From Megaleporinus macrocephalus (lineage: Eukaryota > Chordata > Actinopteri > Characiformes > Anostomidae), in assembly GCA_021613375.1 (NCBI GenBank), contig CM038704.1, forward strand, positions 30,318,582 through 30,382,581: 64,000 bases of DNA. The letters are read 5' to 3'. A program made the translations under genes and the position numbers. The notes beneath the pieces were generated by a model. The model saw only the letters and a list, made by a program, of their open reading frames with translations. It ran no database searches and was not told the origin of the DNA. Of this stretch, positions 22,441 through 33,910 are shown one piece after another. Positions within the stretch are counted from its first letter, which is position 1. The number at the start of each line of letters is the position of its first letter.

Positions 22441-23050
22441 GTCTGTCACCTTAATGGGAGAATTAAATGCTACATTAATTACACAACGGAGACTACATAG
22501 CCGGGAGCTGCCTCATGGTCTGTTTTATTCTCCCTCGCTTGCAGGGCAGCTGAGATGTGATTTCTTCCTGTCACATTAATTTGCCATTGCTCTGCTTTAT
22601 TTCCATCCCAATTAGCCCAGCTAAAGCAGACAGGAGAGATACCAGCATGGCTGGTCCTGTTCTGCCACAAGCTGTTTGATCCCTGAAACGTGTAAAATTA
22701 CCAACAAAGATCACAAAGCGTGCTCCCAAAATGTTACTTTTCTGAAAGGTCTCACACAGACGAAGTATTGGAAGTGACCAAACGCATCACTCGCGAGCTA
22801 AAGTCTGGGGTGTAATAAGGTATGAGTTATAGGATATGCCAATTAGCCGTGATGGGTTTTAAAAAGCAGACTTGTGGCCAGAAGGCTGGGTCCCCAGGTG
22901 GGACGGGGCTGGAGAGAGGAGGTGCTTAACCTGAAGTGTCTCAGTAAAAAGCCAGCAGTTTGAGGAGATATATGAGGTCCCTGGGCTCGCATCACGCTCA
23001 GCATACAACCCAGGCCTAATTAAATCAATAGGGCCCAGAGCACAGCAGGG
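22440..23050. promoter_or_regulatory. candidate conserved non-coding element cluster
   Basis: Two adjacent repeat-free blocks. 22445-22690 has GAGAATTAAATGC, CTACATTAATTACAC, GTCACATTAATTTGCC and CCAATTAGCCC. 22790-23045 has GCCAATTAGCCGTGATGGG and GGCCTAATTAAATCAATAGGG. The repeated use of CAATTAGC, CATTAATT and AAATCAATA suggests homeodomain and HOX/PBX-type sites. Function inferred. Confidence 0.42.
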
Positions 23051-23510
23051 AAAAAAACAAAGCTAAAGTAAGCTAAGCTAAATTATAGAAATTCTGCTAA
23101 CAACAAAAGCGAATAATATATTTTATGGTTTATCATTTTACAAGATGAAGAGTAAATTCTATGATGGCACTTTGTTAGCATGTTTACATGGACTATTTTA
23201 ACAATCTAAGTTTAATGCTAGCGTTATGTACACAAGCTCAGACTCTAGGCCGTATAACCACTGTATTAGTGTTGCTGTGTGTGTGTGTGCATGTGTTCTC
23301 TCCCTCCGACAGCAGCCATATTTATATTCTGCTTGCAGTACGCTGATCATCTGCCGCCATCTGCATGTTTTTACTGCCTGTGATCAGCGTGCAGCTACAA
23401 CAGCCTGTCAGCAGGCCTTCCACAGCAGTTACAGCCCAGGCAGTGCCACATCAAGCAACCCTCGCCCATCATAAATGTAACATCCACTGCGCCCTCCCAC
23501 ACCCCCTTCT
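23051..23510. other. unique non-coding DNA
   Basis: A short GT run (23276-23292) is present. The segment 23320-23420 contains TGATCATCTGCC and TGATCAGCGTGCAG. No gene is supported. Confidence 0.45.
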
Positions 23511-23515
23511 CTCTC

Positions 23516-23554
<39 letters not shown>
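23511..23554. repeat. (CT)n microsatellite
   Basis: A CT array with one CCCT interruption. The overlapping frames on either strand are low complexity. Confidence 0.96.
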
Positions 23555-23555
<1 letters not shown>

Positions 23556-23985
23556 GCCCTATCTTCTTCTCTTTCTGTCTCTAACATCATCCCCCCCGCT
23601 CTGTGCCTGCATGGCTGAATGATGGCTGTCTTCAGTTTTTGCCTGTGCTCCGAACAGCCCCAGGCCAAATCTGACCACAGCTTTGTAGCACGCTGTGCCC
23701 ACACAGTCAAGCTCGTTCTCTTCAGAGCATTTCAGAAGGGCGTTTTAGTCACGTTGTTAGAGGATGGTGAAAAGAAGAGCATGTTCAGTTCTTTTGCTTC
23801 AAGTTAGACTGAAATAAAATGAATTAAACTGTAATGCAATTATTATCTCTGCTGTCATAACAAAGCCTCGCAAAAACTTTTCAGATTTCTGGAAACCATT
23901 TAAAATGTCTGCAGGCATTTACATTGTTTAAACACTTCATGATAAATGGATTACATAAATGATCCAAAACGACTTTCAAATCTAC
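23555..23985. other. unique non-coding DNA, nothing recognised
   Basis: Mixed composition falling to AT-rich after 23800. No gene or known repeat. Confidence 0.5.
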
Positions 23986-23989
23986 AATG

Positions 23990-24125
23990 AACCAGAAAGA
24001 ATAATTTTATTGCTTAAATGGTTCTTTGTATGGTTAAATTGTTCTTTACTATGAGTATCTGGTGATGGTTTTTTTTTGTTTTTTTCTGGAAAAGTTGTTC
24101 TAAACATGCTGTTCTAAGTCAAATA
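23990..24125. mobile_element. possible eroded MITE related to the repeat at 32690-32832
   Basis: GCTTAAATGGTTCTTTGTATGG, AAATTGTTCTTTAC and GTTCTAAACATGCTGTTCT resemble the repeated GGTTCTTTA/GAACCATTT vocabulary of the element at 32.7 kb. The similarity is weak and no terminal repeats are visible. Confidence 0.35.
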
Positions 24126-24990
24126 ACCAATTTTAACCTATTTTGCAAAGATTATATGAAACTGATATGCAAGTTATGTGTGAGTAATTAAAGTATGGGC
24201 CTACATACAGGCTCTTAAGCTTTAAGATGCTTTAAGCATGATTCAACATATCCTACTGTTCAAAATACAATATGATTTTTTTCTCTGTAATCTTTGATGA
24301 CAACATCTGATTTTGGATTTATCCAACATGCACCAGCGTGCAGGGAAAAAAATGATTAGCCAACAATATCCCACTCCCACCACCAACACACTAACGTATG
24401 CTAGCTCAGGGACCTTCCCGAATGTTGTGTTTCACTCCAGTTCACTTCCAGTTAACATTAACTTTAAGTATTTTTTTTATTTTTATTTTATTTATATGTT
24501 AAAGGGGGGCCTGACCATTAAGACTTGTATGCATTAACACAACATACATGTCCATGCTTTGTTGATTAATAAAAAAAAAAAAACATGAGGCAAAATTTTT
24601 AGGCTACCATTGTTGAACTAAGATGATCAAAAGAGTTTTTCTAGTGTCACGCTCAGTGCTCAAGACAGAGAGCAACCATTTGATGTAGCAACAAAAATTT
24701 TCAGCCTACTGGTAAAAGGATTTTGTGTATTTTTAATGACAAAGAAAGTTTTTGCTAGCTTTTTACTGTGGCCAGTGTGTCAGGATTCCTTTCAAAAACG
24801 AGGTCCTGCCTCATGGACAATACGCTAAAGGACCTGTAGCCTATCGCCTGACAGTACAGCTTTTATTCTTTGTGTTTTTTAAATCATATTTTTGGAAAAA
24901 TTGCAATAAAAACTCAAAACTGCCAATAAAGTGAGCCTGCCAAATTATGCAGTGTGCTTGAGGACAGCTCATTTACATATGCCATATTTC
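24126..24990. other. AT-rich non-coding DNA
   Basis: Contains an A13 run near 24571. TTAAAGGGGGGCCTGACCATTAAGACTTGTATGCATTA at about 24499-24535 resembles 37022-37058 and may be the edge of another dispersed repeat. No gene was recognised. Confidence 0.45.
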
Positions 24991-25400
24991 CATAGTATTT
25001 CCTGTAAAGAAAATATTAGCATGGACCACAACAATGTCTCCCAGCGCACATGGAGGAAATCCCCTCCCACTCCTGCAGACAGCGTGTCTCCTCCTACTTG
25101 CCCTGGAACATCGCACGCAGTGACAAACATTATTTACCTTTCAAGCCTGACTAAAACCGGTGCCTTTGGATCAAACTTGGAGAAAAGGCTTAAACAAAGC
25201 CTTCATTTAAATAATATCACTTTCGGAGTTTTTTATCCGAAGTCGCTTCTCCTTCAGAATGGAGTCCCCAGTGGCAGCATTTAGCATACTGTTTGTGAAT
25301 AACATCCGTTTGAGCTGGTGGGGAGCACTTTGCATGGCCCCTTTGGCTGTGTGAAATGATGCTTTAGTGTCTACTGCATCGCTCGCGGTTATCTCTGTCT
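24991..25400. promoter_or_regulatory. possible conserved non-coding element
   Basis: A 117-codon frame (24931-25284) crosses this block, but the peptide shows no domain and the surrounding sequence looks like an enhancer (TTTAAATAATATCACTTTCGG, GTGAAATGATGC, CCTTTGG). Texture-based call only. Confidence 0.28.
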
Positions 25401-25780
25401 ATTCTTGAAGGAATTTCCTCTGCATCATAACAGCTTCTGTGACAAGCCTATAGATGTTAGCGAGGGGTGGTGGAGGGGAGGTGGGGGTCTGCTGGGAGGT
25501 CTTATTGATTTGTGGAATACATTCTAAAGGGTCCCAAGCCTGTTTTAGTGTGGGACAGTGGAGTTTAAACGGAACTTTGAACCACTTGCCGCCCAATGGA
25601 AAGTCATCACATATCACATAAGGAGTGAAGGGAGCTGGTGTGTGTGTGTGTGTTGTGAGAGCCTGGAGGATGTGTGAGGTCTTTTCCGCATGCCATGCTA
25701 ACGGAAGAAGCCAGTCACATCAGCACGGGGCCTTCCTCAGGCCACACACACACACACACACAGTCTCTAATAGGAGGAGA
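25401..25780. other. unique DNA with short GT and CA microsatellites
   Basis: GT run at 25639-25655 and CA run at 25744-25762, with G-rich sequence at 25463-25490. No gene was recognised. Confidence 0.55.
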
Positions 25781-26320
25781 GGATGTTGGGAGAAAAACGC
25801 TCCGTCTAAATTTACATGCAAAAAACATGAGCGCCAATGGGGCACTCACGGTTACAAAACAGAGCTTTTTTGGAGAAGGGGGGTGGGGGGATGGTGGGAG
25901 TCGTCATGGGCGCGCTTAATTATATTATGAAGGCAAAGGGAAGGGGAAGAGTGTGCCTATAGGTATGAGGCTAATTAGCTAAGTTTTGTCTGTTAGAAGG
26001 ATCCAGGGCTAGAAAGAGAATGCTCTGATTCACTATTCCCCAAAGATTGTCTTCAAAGCTAAAACAGAGGCTACTAAACTTATCAGAAATAATAATAATA
26101 AAGTGGGGTGCGTGTGACACTGCTGGCGGTTTCCGGCGCCTTCTGGGACCTGCCGGGCCCCGCATCCTCAGCGCTGTAGACTCAGAGCAGAAACAGCCCC
26201 CAAAATACATCAACCTGATTACTCCCTCCCCCATGGCCAATGGGCACCATAATAAGCGAGCTGATGATGCAAACACAATTATTACACATTAAACCAGAAA
26301 CAAGGCACGAAAAACGATGC
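25781..26320. promoter_or_regulatory. candidate conserved non-coding element cluster
   Basis: Repeat-poor block with GCTTAATTATATTATGAAGG, GAGGCTAATTAGCTAAG (an inverted AATTA pair), a short AAT run (26088-26100), GCCAATGGGCACCATAATAAGCG and ACACAATTATTACAC. A CpG-bearing GC-rich patch lies at 26125-26180. Candidate enhancer by motif density. Confidence 0.4.
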
Positions 26321-26689
26321 GCAGAGGCGTTAAAATGCTGCTCTGTTTTCCTTTTTTTTTCATCTCCTGACATTTGTGGTTGAAGGATATTTTATGAGTT
26401 CCTTTTTTAAATCTAATTGCACTCGCTGTACGTTCCCAGTTCTGTGATTTTGGCTGTAGGCGTAGTATAACAAATAAATGTCTCTGACAGTTCGCTAATG
26501 AGTTGTTATTGGAGTTATGGGGTGTGTAGAGGGGGAGGGCGGCATTACATTGTAATTTGGGTCCATTCACAGGTTTTTGAGTCTCTTTCTTTTTTTCTCT
26601 CTCTTCCTTACTTTCTCACGCATTTTCTTTCACTCCTCACCCGTTCGCTAGCTTTTAACACATCTGCAGTGATGTTACAGCAGCCGCTG
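26321..26689. other. unique DNA and a pyrimidine-rich stretch
   Basis: T-rich run at 26350-26360 and a C/T-rich stretch at 26580-26635. A 174-codon plus-strand frame begins at 26498, but the peptide is Ser/Leu-rich then Glu/Arg-rich, following base composition. It is not accepted as a gene. Confidence 0.45.
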
Positions 26690-27150
26690 CACAGTGAAGA
26701 AGAAAAAGAAGAAGTGGAAGAAAGGGAAAGAGCACAAAGGAAAAAAAATGTCCTATTTGCACCCCCTACTCTGAATGTGGGCCTCAGAGACCGCCTATTA
26801 CTAATTAAAGTTCTTAACAAACACTCCGTCAACCCCAGAGACAGGTGCTGCAGCGGGACGCCTTCGTCCCTTGACGAGATGATTTACAGTGACGGTGGTG
26901 TGTACAGCAGACCTGGACACCTCGACAGGCTGATTTGTCTTATATGTAATTACACTCACGACACCCCCTCTTCCTGTACATCTTCATTTATCAGAGGACT
27001 AGACCGTGGTCTGCTCATGTAAATGGCTTAATTAAAGGATACATTTATGACAATGAAAAGCTGGAGGACAATTACTAATTATGTTGGGCCTCCATAGAGA
27101 AAATATATTAATCCATTTATTTCCATAGAAGGTGAGAAGAGCTTGTCAGT
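26690..27150. promoter_or_regulatory. candidate conserved non-coding element
   Basis: After a purine-rich start, 26760-27150 contains CTATTACTAATTAAAG, GATTTGTCTTATATGTAATTAC, AATGGCTTAATTAAAGG and GGACAATTACTAATTATG. Four separated homeodomain-type clusters without any repeat make this a reasonable enhancer candidate. Confidence 0.4.
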
Positions 27151-28315
27151 CCTGAAAAGGAGTCAGCAGAAGCAATGCATTGTGTGGCCATTTAGCAAAA
27201 ATAACTTGCATGTAGCTTTTACAGCATAAAGGTATTTTTCTAATCCTTATGAAATCTAAAGACTTTATTTGAAAACCTGCATAACTTCTTTCTGATCACA
27301 TGCTTTCCTGGTGCAGTCAGTACAGGCAAACATGCATGTGTTTCTAAAAAACATTTGCACAACCAAAAAAAACTTTCAAAAATAAAATGAGTTTAGAAGC
27401 TTTAATCAATTAATCATTTTTATCCATTTCGCAACAAGGTGCTAAGTACCTCCTTCATTTTTTTTTCCTTTTTGAAAATACAAAAGCAATGGAGGATAAA
27501 CAACCTGCATTTAAAAAACAGTAAGTAAAAAAAGGTTTAAAAGTATGAAAAAAACAGAAAGTAAATAATATAAAGTAAAAATCTGCCCAGCTCTCCTTTG
27601 TCAACAAGTGTGCATGACAAAGACAAGTAAATAAAGAAGGCCTATAAAAAAAACAAGATAAAAAGAAAGAATTAGACAAAAGTGCTAACATAGGATCATC
27701 TTTTCAGCGGTGAAGAATGCTATATGACCTGAAAGTCTTCAAATCTGCTTAACAGGTAATTTCATGGACTTGAAAAAGATGTAACACTTCACTTTATATC
27801 CTGTGTCACTGTAATGTTGGTAATTTGTTGTCAATGCTAAGGCCACTGGTTAGTGTTGTTTCCTATAACAGTAGCTGAAAATATCTTTGTGACGTGCCCA
27901 GGTATTTATATGGGTTTAGTGTGTGTCCTGATAATGATGTGTGTCTGAGCTCTCACAGCTTATTGTTCTTATAAGTGTTTTACTCTTTTTGCACTGTTCA
28001 CAACAGTTTCTGTTATCGAACAAACTAATCTAAGCACTGAAATAAGTCCATGCTAGTTGACATCTTGGTTAGCCTGCATGTGCACGACAGCCTCCTGTGT
28101 GGGACGTGGCTTAAGAGGCAGAGCTGAAGTGCCAAGGATAGATGGGGAGGGACCAACTAGAGCATGTTTGGTATTTCATATTTTAGTAATTTTCATGTGA
28201 TACATGGTCATATAGACCAACTGCAGTACACTAAAGGAAGTGTGGGGGACAATATGGCTTCTGTTGTTTCACTGGACCATACAGGAAGAAATGTGGTGGT
28301 GGTGGGATTAAGGGA
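27151..28315. other. AT-rich non-coding DNA, nothing recognised
   Basis: No gene, RNA or known repeat. GTAACACTTCACTTTAT near 27781 resembles common ends of fish non-autonomous transposons but is too short to call. Confidence 0.5.
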
Positions 28316-28356
28316 GTTGGTTAATTAATTAGTTGTCAATTAATTAATTAAATATA
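28316..28356. repeat. inverted AT palindrome (TTAATTAATTA arms)
   Basis: Two arms of TTAATTAATTA type flank the loop GTTGTC. The structure can form a hairpin and presents a tight series of TAAT cores. Confidence 0.85.
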
Positions 28357-28775
28357 GGAATAACTATTTCTTCTAGTCTATAAGGTGAGAAACATAAATG
28401 TAACAAAAAGACTTCAATATGATAAAGTGAGACATAACAGCAGAAGACACAATAGTTTGGATACTTGAATATCAGTAATTAGATCATTACAGATAGATAT
28501 GAAATGATCATTAGCTGCAGTCCTGAAGGTGAGAAACTCAAATGTTAATAAAAAAACACTGCGAATGAATTCAATACAGTGTTGGTTTTTATTTTTTTCT
28601 GTTATCAAGAAAATACTTTTTGTAGCTGCTGAATGTCCTCAGAGGAAGCAGAACCTGTCTCTATCTGCCCACCTTGAGCAGAACTCAGAGGTTAGGCTCT
28701 TTTCTACACGTCCCACTGTGAGTTCTTTCAGCTAAAAGACTGTATCTCTTTCATACACATTCTGCCCAGCCTTGT
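28357..28775. other. unique non-coding DNA
   Basis: AT-rich on the left, balanced on the right. No gene or repeat was recognised. Confidence 0.5.
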
Positions 28776-29110
28776 GTTTGGCTCACTAGCACCCCTAGCC
28801 ATCCACAACAACACGCCAGCAGATACGCTGGTGACGAGGAGCTTGTGCTATTTCTCTCGCTATCCGCGCCTTGTCTTGCCTTCTCTTCTCCTCTCTTCTC
28901 TCCCTCTCTCTTTCTCTCCCCCTTCCAACTGTCTGCTCACATTTCATTACGGCTAGAGGAAACAGGACTCGGAGCCATTGCTGCAGATCTACTTCTATTA
29001 GGGCGCCTATTATCATCCCAAATCAGTCGCGTTTTAGCATTTAAGTGTCGAAAGTTCACACAGAATTTTCCAGCACTGCGCCTCAAGGTATGGAAGGAGC
29101 ATCAAGCAGC
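28776..29110. promoter_or_regulatory. possible conserved non-coding element with a pyrimidine tract
   Basis: A C/T-rich tract (28870-28930) splits two repeat-free blocks. The right one has ATTTCATTACGGCTAGAGG and CTATTAGGGCGCCTATTATC. Weak, texture-based. Confidence 0.27.
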
Positions 29111-29480
29111 CAGAGAAAAGAAGAAGAAGAAGAAGAGAGAAAAAAAGCTCCCCATGATCTGTTCCTCACAGCAATGCTCTGTATTCTTCAGTCCTCTATC
29201 AAACACAGCCACTGCCTGAAAAATTACAGAGATTACAAAGATTTCACAAGGGCTGGAGTTGATGGGGGCATGGTTGGGGTGGTGGTTGGATGAGACATTG
29301 CTGAAAGTGCTTGGCACCAGTAATGAACATTCACACTATTAAGTCAATGACGCGTGCGGCTGCAAATGTTAAGCTGCTAGTCGAGCTCTTTTGTGTTTGG
29401 GTTGTGAGCCTCTGCGGTAATCCTATTTACTGTCCCCCTTAAACTGTTCACTTCTCACGACACTGCACACTCTGCACACC
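29111..29480. other. unique DNA, purine-rich start
   Basis: An (AAG)n-like run (29114-29145) is followed by unique sequence. 29310-29430 has AATGAACATTCACAC and GTCAATGACGCGTGCGG. No gene was recognised. Confidence 0.45.
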
Positions 29481-30885
29481 CACCAAAGAGATTAGACTGC
29501 ACATACATGGCTTTTCAAGACTTACAAAAGAGAGCAGTCTGAATCACATTACTATCTATCTCATAAATAGAGGCATTATGTCAGGAAACAACAGTGATTT
29601 TAATACCAGTGGGCTTTATTCATAATCCATACCAACAGGAAGATTCTTCTCACGAACACAGACACTTGCTTTCCAAAATTTTTCCAAAATAAATTGTTGA
29701 AATCCATGTATTTTTCATACAGGTGCATTTTCTGATAATAGCAGGGCTGATGTACAGGCAGGAAATGGGGTGGATGTGGTGACTGGCAAGAACTTCATCA
29801 CGGAAAGTAAGGAAGGACATGAGATGAGAGGAGGAGGTGTTTCAGACGTGTTCCACCTCCAAATTTTAGTTATTCAAAAGCTCCATTTAAAATGGAAATT
29901 AACTGCCAGTTATACACTTAAAAAAAGCAGCAAACACATCACAGCTGTCGTGATAAAACCTAGTTTCTCCAAAATGGTGACTGTACTGGAGAAGAAAAAA
30001 ACATTTACTTGGACAAGATAAAGTAATTTTGGAACATTTCTTTTACTTCATACATCTTGATTTATAACACATTGTAAAGAGCAGTTGATAATTTCAAACT
30101 GGAGAACTGAAGAAGGTTTTGTGCTATCAACGATTTATTTAATAGAAAATTACACAAAATCCTCAACAGATTGAATATGTCAGATTTGTCATTCATATTT
30201 AGTGTATCCACACTTTCCCTTTATATCAAGAATTTAATTGTTTTTCTTTTGGTTGCATTACCTGGTTCTTATAATCAAACTCATTCAGTGATGTTGAGGT
30301 CTGTGTATTTATACAGTGGAAGGATAAACAGAAACCAGTGGATTAATTGAAGAATGAGTGGAGCTTGACTTTCTCTGTTTATCTGATGGGGTCCACCAGG
30401 TCTTGAACATGTGTTAGGGGTCTCATTTTCTCTGTGGCTTATGGTCATTTTTAAACTCCAGTTCTGGAAACTCTTCTTCCATATGCAAATACAGTTTTAG
30501 AAATATCTCCAGAAAAATTTATAACTTGTACTAATATTAAACCAATATTATCATGCATCCATAAAAAATGTTGCCTGGCCAGTTCTCCTGTGAAATACTG
30601 GCATGTGTGAGGCAATCAAACATATTATAAAACGCGATTAAAATCTAAAAAGCATCAAGTGATTAAGCTGATTAAATTGATATGCTGCCTATGAAGCTAT
30701 CATAAACATGCTTCTTTTCATTGAATAGTTCGTCTTCCACTGAGCATCTTCCATTTCCGTGAGCAAAATTAAATCTAGTGTATCATTTGATTTTCAACGC
30801 TTTTATATTTGATTCCAATTTATGAATTGGCCATAAGAACACATGCTTAAATATACATAACCCTTCAAACTATTTTGAAAATTAG
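29481..30885. other. AT-rich non-coding DNA; possible eroded repeat at 30230-30560
   Basis: The segment with CTGTTTATCTGATGGGGTCCACC and TCTGTGGCTTATGGTCA reads like a transposon-derived sequence I have seen in fish, but I cannot name it or find terminal repeats. The rest shows nothing. Confidence 0.35.
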
Positions 30886-30889
30886 ATGC

Positions 30890-31440
30890 CCTGAGCTCAT
30901 GACACAAACAAGCCAATTTCCAACCTTGAAAACCCAGCTGATGCATAGTGCGCATCCAACTGCCGCTCACATACACACGCTAAGCCTCACACTAATGTGC
31001 ATACACACTCTCTTGCGCTCACACATATATAATTGAGATTTTTCACACAAGGACACGGAGCGCCTGAAGCCAGTGCTTAATTGCACTGGCTATCATTACA
31101 GGAGGGAAGAAAATCAACAATTTTAAAAATACACGGAGCACCTTTCATCTTCTCGCTGCTCTAATCGTGCTGGTAAGAGGCGTCTGGAAGGGGAAGCTTG
31201 ATGTAGTCGAACTATCTAAACAGTGCCTTTGGGGGCTGGCGCAATCAGCTGCTCTGAAGCCGATACTTTGGGACGTGTCGGTGTAAATGCAGGCCTGTTT
31301 CCTCACTGTCAGGGCTCCGCTGAGAGATGCGATGTGACCCGCGTCGAGATACATCCATTTTCGGGTGCCAGTTTTATGATGTGTTCAAACAAATCTCATC
31401 AACAAAGAAAATACAAAATAAAATCTTTTAGACGTAATGC
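30890..31440. promoter_or_regulatory. candidate conserved non-coding element
   Basis: AGTGCTTAATTGCACT at 31071-31086 is a perfect 16-bp palindrome (an NKX/homeodomain-type core inside inverted arms). It is followed by GGCTATCATTACAGG and a CpG-bearing block (31255-31350). No coding frame is convincing. Confidence 0.42.
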
Positions 31441-32100
31441 CTAATTGGACTGGTAGAAAATCGTGTGTGGGACAATGGGGGAAATGTCCTCTGTGACTGT
31501 TGACTTAACAGGCCATGAAAGTTATTAGTAGTTCATCATATTTATCCTTACTGGTGGATTAGGCAAAGACAATCAGGGTAAATTTGAATCTACATACTTA
31601 ATATGACAGAATTATTGATATATGAGTCATTCAGAACAGGTGTGCAGCAGGCAGAGGGGAGGGGGTGTTAACTCATAACATTTAGGGGTCAGAAAAATGA
31701 CATTAATGATATTTAAAATAATGAGTTCCTATTTATATCATTAGTTAATGATTATTTGTGACATTACTTACCCCTTTAATAATCATTCTAAAATACCAAT
31801 ATTCTAGTCATCATTGCTATCATTAGCTATTGATTTAGATGTTTCTTAACCATTAGTAATGTTTATGACTCTGTTAAGTACTGTTAATGCACATACTCTT
31901 ATTATAAAGTGTTATCTAAATATAAAATTTTCTTGGTGATGTGAGTGTTTGACAGTGGCTAGTAAACCTAGCTCTGGGATGTCTTGTAGTGCTGTTGAAG
32001 CAGAGTGTCAAAGATGCCAAGACTGCCTTTCTCAAACGAGCCAAGCTTACTGCCAGCCTAAGTGATCTTAGGATCATTTACTGAATAGAATATTTCCTTG
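31441..32100. other. AT-rich non-coding DNA, nothing recognised
   Basis: Clusters of ATTA/TAAT in low-complexity AT DNA (31690-31870). TTATTATAAAGTGTTATC near 31898 is a common transposon-end word but is isolated. No gene. Confidence 0.5.
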
Positions 32101-32405
32101 TAAGCGTTTACTCTTCCTTTCATTCACTACCTGACTTTAAATGAACTAAACAGGAGCTGGACCCTAAGCATGATTGACAAGAGGTTCGAATATGCTGTTG
32201 GGGCAGGATTACTTCTTCATCCTCTCATGTTGGACTGAACACTACAGTGACTCACTGTCGCCTCTTGAGGTACAAAATGATATTACAAGGAAGGATAGGC
32301 CATGGCTAGCTTGTTAGCATGCTTTAGTTGATATCTCTGCAGCATGATGTACAGACGTCTTCAACGTACCATCAAAACTGTTGCACATTCTTTTGACAAT
32401 TATAG
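32101..32405 (+). repeat. dispersed repeat family A, copy 2 (5'-truncated)
   Basis: Aligns with the right half of copy 1: TTACTCTTCCTTTCA, GGAGCTGGACC, GACAAGAGGTTCGAA, GGGGCAGGATTACTTCTTCATCCTCTCATGTTGGACTGA, CGCCTCTTGAGGTACAAAATGATATTACAAGGAAGGA, ACAGACGTCTTCAACGTACCATCAAAACTG. No counterpart of the left half is seen upstream. GGTTCGAA at 32185-32192 looks like a pol III B-box core but is not preserved in the other copies. Confidence 0.8.
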
Positions 32406-32685
32406 TTGATTAATGTTTTAAGACCTTTCTTATGGCTCATTTAATCATTCATTTTTAAAATCATATTTGTGTTTTTTTATATAAGGTGTAAAATGCAAGT
32501 TTTAAATCTAGATTACAATTGTATTTGTTGAGCCTAGCATATGACTAGAAGTATTGGGATTCATTTTCTGCTATTGGTAATTCTTATTTTCATTTAGACT
32601 GTACTGTTTTGTAACTTTCCAATGTTGTAATTGTAGTGCAGTTGAAACTTTGATATTTTGTAACTGAAGTGAAAATTGCTACACT
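32406..32685. other. AT-rich non-coding DNA, nothing recognised
   Basis: No gene or repeat family could be supported. Confidence 0.5.
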
Positions 32686-32689
32686 GCTA

Positions 32690-32832
32690 GCAAATATGGT
32701 TCTACATAGTGCTGATGAAGGGTTCTAAAAGGAGTAAAACCCTATTTGGTGCTGTATAGAACCATTTTAAAAAGGTTCTTTAAATAACCATAAACTAGTT
32801 TCCTATCATAGAGAAGAACCATTTGTCTCTGT
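32690..32832. mobile_element. MITE-like element with GGTTCT / AGAACC vocabulary
   Basis: AGGGTTCTAAAAGG, ACCCTATTTGGTGCTGTATAGAACCATTTT, AAAGGTTCTTTAAATAACC and AGAAGAACCATTTG form nested inverted words. I recognise the core TTTGGTGCTATATAGAACC pattern as a highly abundant fish non-autonomous DNA transposon. Superfamily not assigned; no coding capacity. Confidence 0.65.
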
Positions 32833-32961
32833 AAAAAAACAATTATGCACTTAACTGGTTGTCAGGGTTATTGCTGTTCAATATAGATCCAATGCCTTTA
32901 CTAAAGACTACCCGAGGAACTGTTTTTTTAGAAGTGTTTATAAGTAAAGATATGTATAGAG
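32833..32961. other. unique spacer
   Basis: Short unique AT-rich sequence between two repeats. Confidence 0.5.

Positions 32962-33011
<50 letters not shown>
32962..33011. repeat. (ATT)n microsatellite, about 16 units
   Basis: An uninterrupted trinucleotide array; the frame through it translates as a Tyr run. Confidence 0.98.
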
Positions 33012-33013
<2 letters not shown>

Positions 33014-33311
33014 CCCCTGGTCTAGCATCATTCAAACAGCAGTACCTAATCATCACACTTACCTGTGTCAAGTTGTTACGTAATCCGAAACAGACCTGCT
33101 GTAGTTTCTGACACTGTATGACATACTGCTATATAAAAAATGGACATGTCTCGGCTGATAGGCTGCATTTGTGGTAACATTCTGTAAACGGGACCCAGAT
33201 GCACAGGGTGAGTCAGCTGCACAGCCACAAGTCACACCAGTGTGTGTTTGTTTGTTTGTTTTCTCTAATTTGAGGTAGTGTTCATCTTTTGTGCCCCCCC
33301 CCCTTACTTTT
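33012..33311. other. unique non-coding DNA
   Basis: Contains GTTTGTTTGTTTGTTT (33247-33262) and a C10 run near 33295. No gene was recognised. Confidence 0.5.
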
Positions 33312-33332
33312 CAGAGAGAGAGAGAGAGAGAG

Positions 33333-33377
<45 letters not shown>
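33312..33377. repeat. (GA)n microsatellite
   Basis: A GA array with one GCAA interruption. Confidence 0.97.
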
Positions 33378-33380
<3 letters not shown>

Positions 33381-33910
33381 GGCTCCTTCTCTCTCTTTCT
33401 GACTGAAAGGCTGCCGTGCTCCCCCTGAGGGAAACGGGATAATGAGGATCCGTATGCCTCCGTTCTGTCTCATTTCAATTGGAAATGCAGCACGTGCACA
33501 CACACACTCACACACACACACACCCACACACTACCACAGTCTCTCTCTCACACACACTCATCCCTGCACTTTGGGTCGGTGATGGTGGTATTATCGGCCC
33601 TCGTTTCTTGTCTGACAGTCCATCATATCCGCATGCACACACGGCTCCTCGACAAGCCTCACTGCTGTCTCTCTGCCTAAACAGGCTGCTGCTGCTGGCC
33701 GCTGGCCTGCTTTTACACACCCACTCACACACACACACACACACACGGCTGTGGGTGTGTGACTAGCTCGAGCTTCCTTTGGCGCGGCCCTGTCTTTATT
33801 GATTTCATTCCTAATTCGCTCAATTATTTCTCGTCTGCTCATCTATTCTTTCTGCTCATCATTCATCTGTGATGCTGAAGCCGGTCTGCAGTTTTGCGTC
33901 CCTCACTTCA
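33378..33910. promoter_or_regulatory. possible conserved non-coding blocks between two CA microsatellites
   Basis: CA arrays lie at 33497-33530 and 33725-33746. Between and after them is balanced repeat-free sequence. 33770-33860 (TTATTGATTTCATTCCTAATTCGCTCAATTATTTC) has several homeodomain words. Frames on both strands are dominated by the CA arrays and are not genes. Confidence 0.3.

Noticed and set aside
24931..25284. 117-codon open frame as a gene
   Set aside because: No domain, no codon bias visible, no splice context; the length is within chance for 64 kb in six frames.
26498..27022. 174-codon open frame as a gene
   Set aside because: The peptide tracks a C/T-rich then purine-rich composition and shows no domain.
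27781..31910. 27.78 kb and 31.90 kb as two ends of one transposon family
   Set aside because: Only short words of the ATAAAGTGTTA type are shared, too little to support a call.
32183..32194. tRNA or SINE B box (GGTTCGAA) in repeat family A copy 2
   Set aside because: Not preserved in copies 1 and 3, no A box at the right distance, and no tRNA fold.
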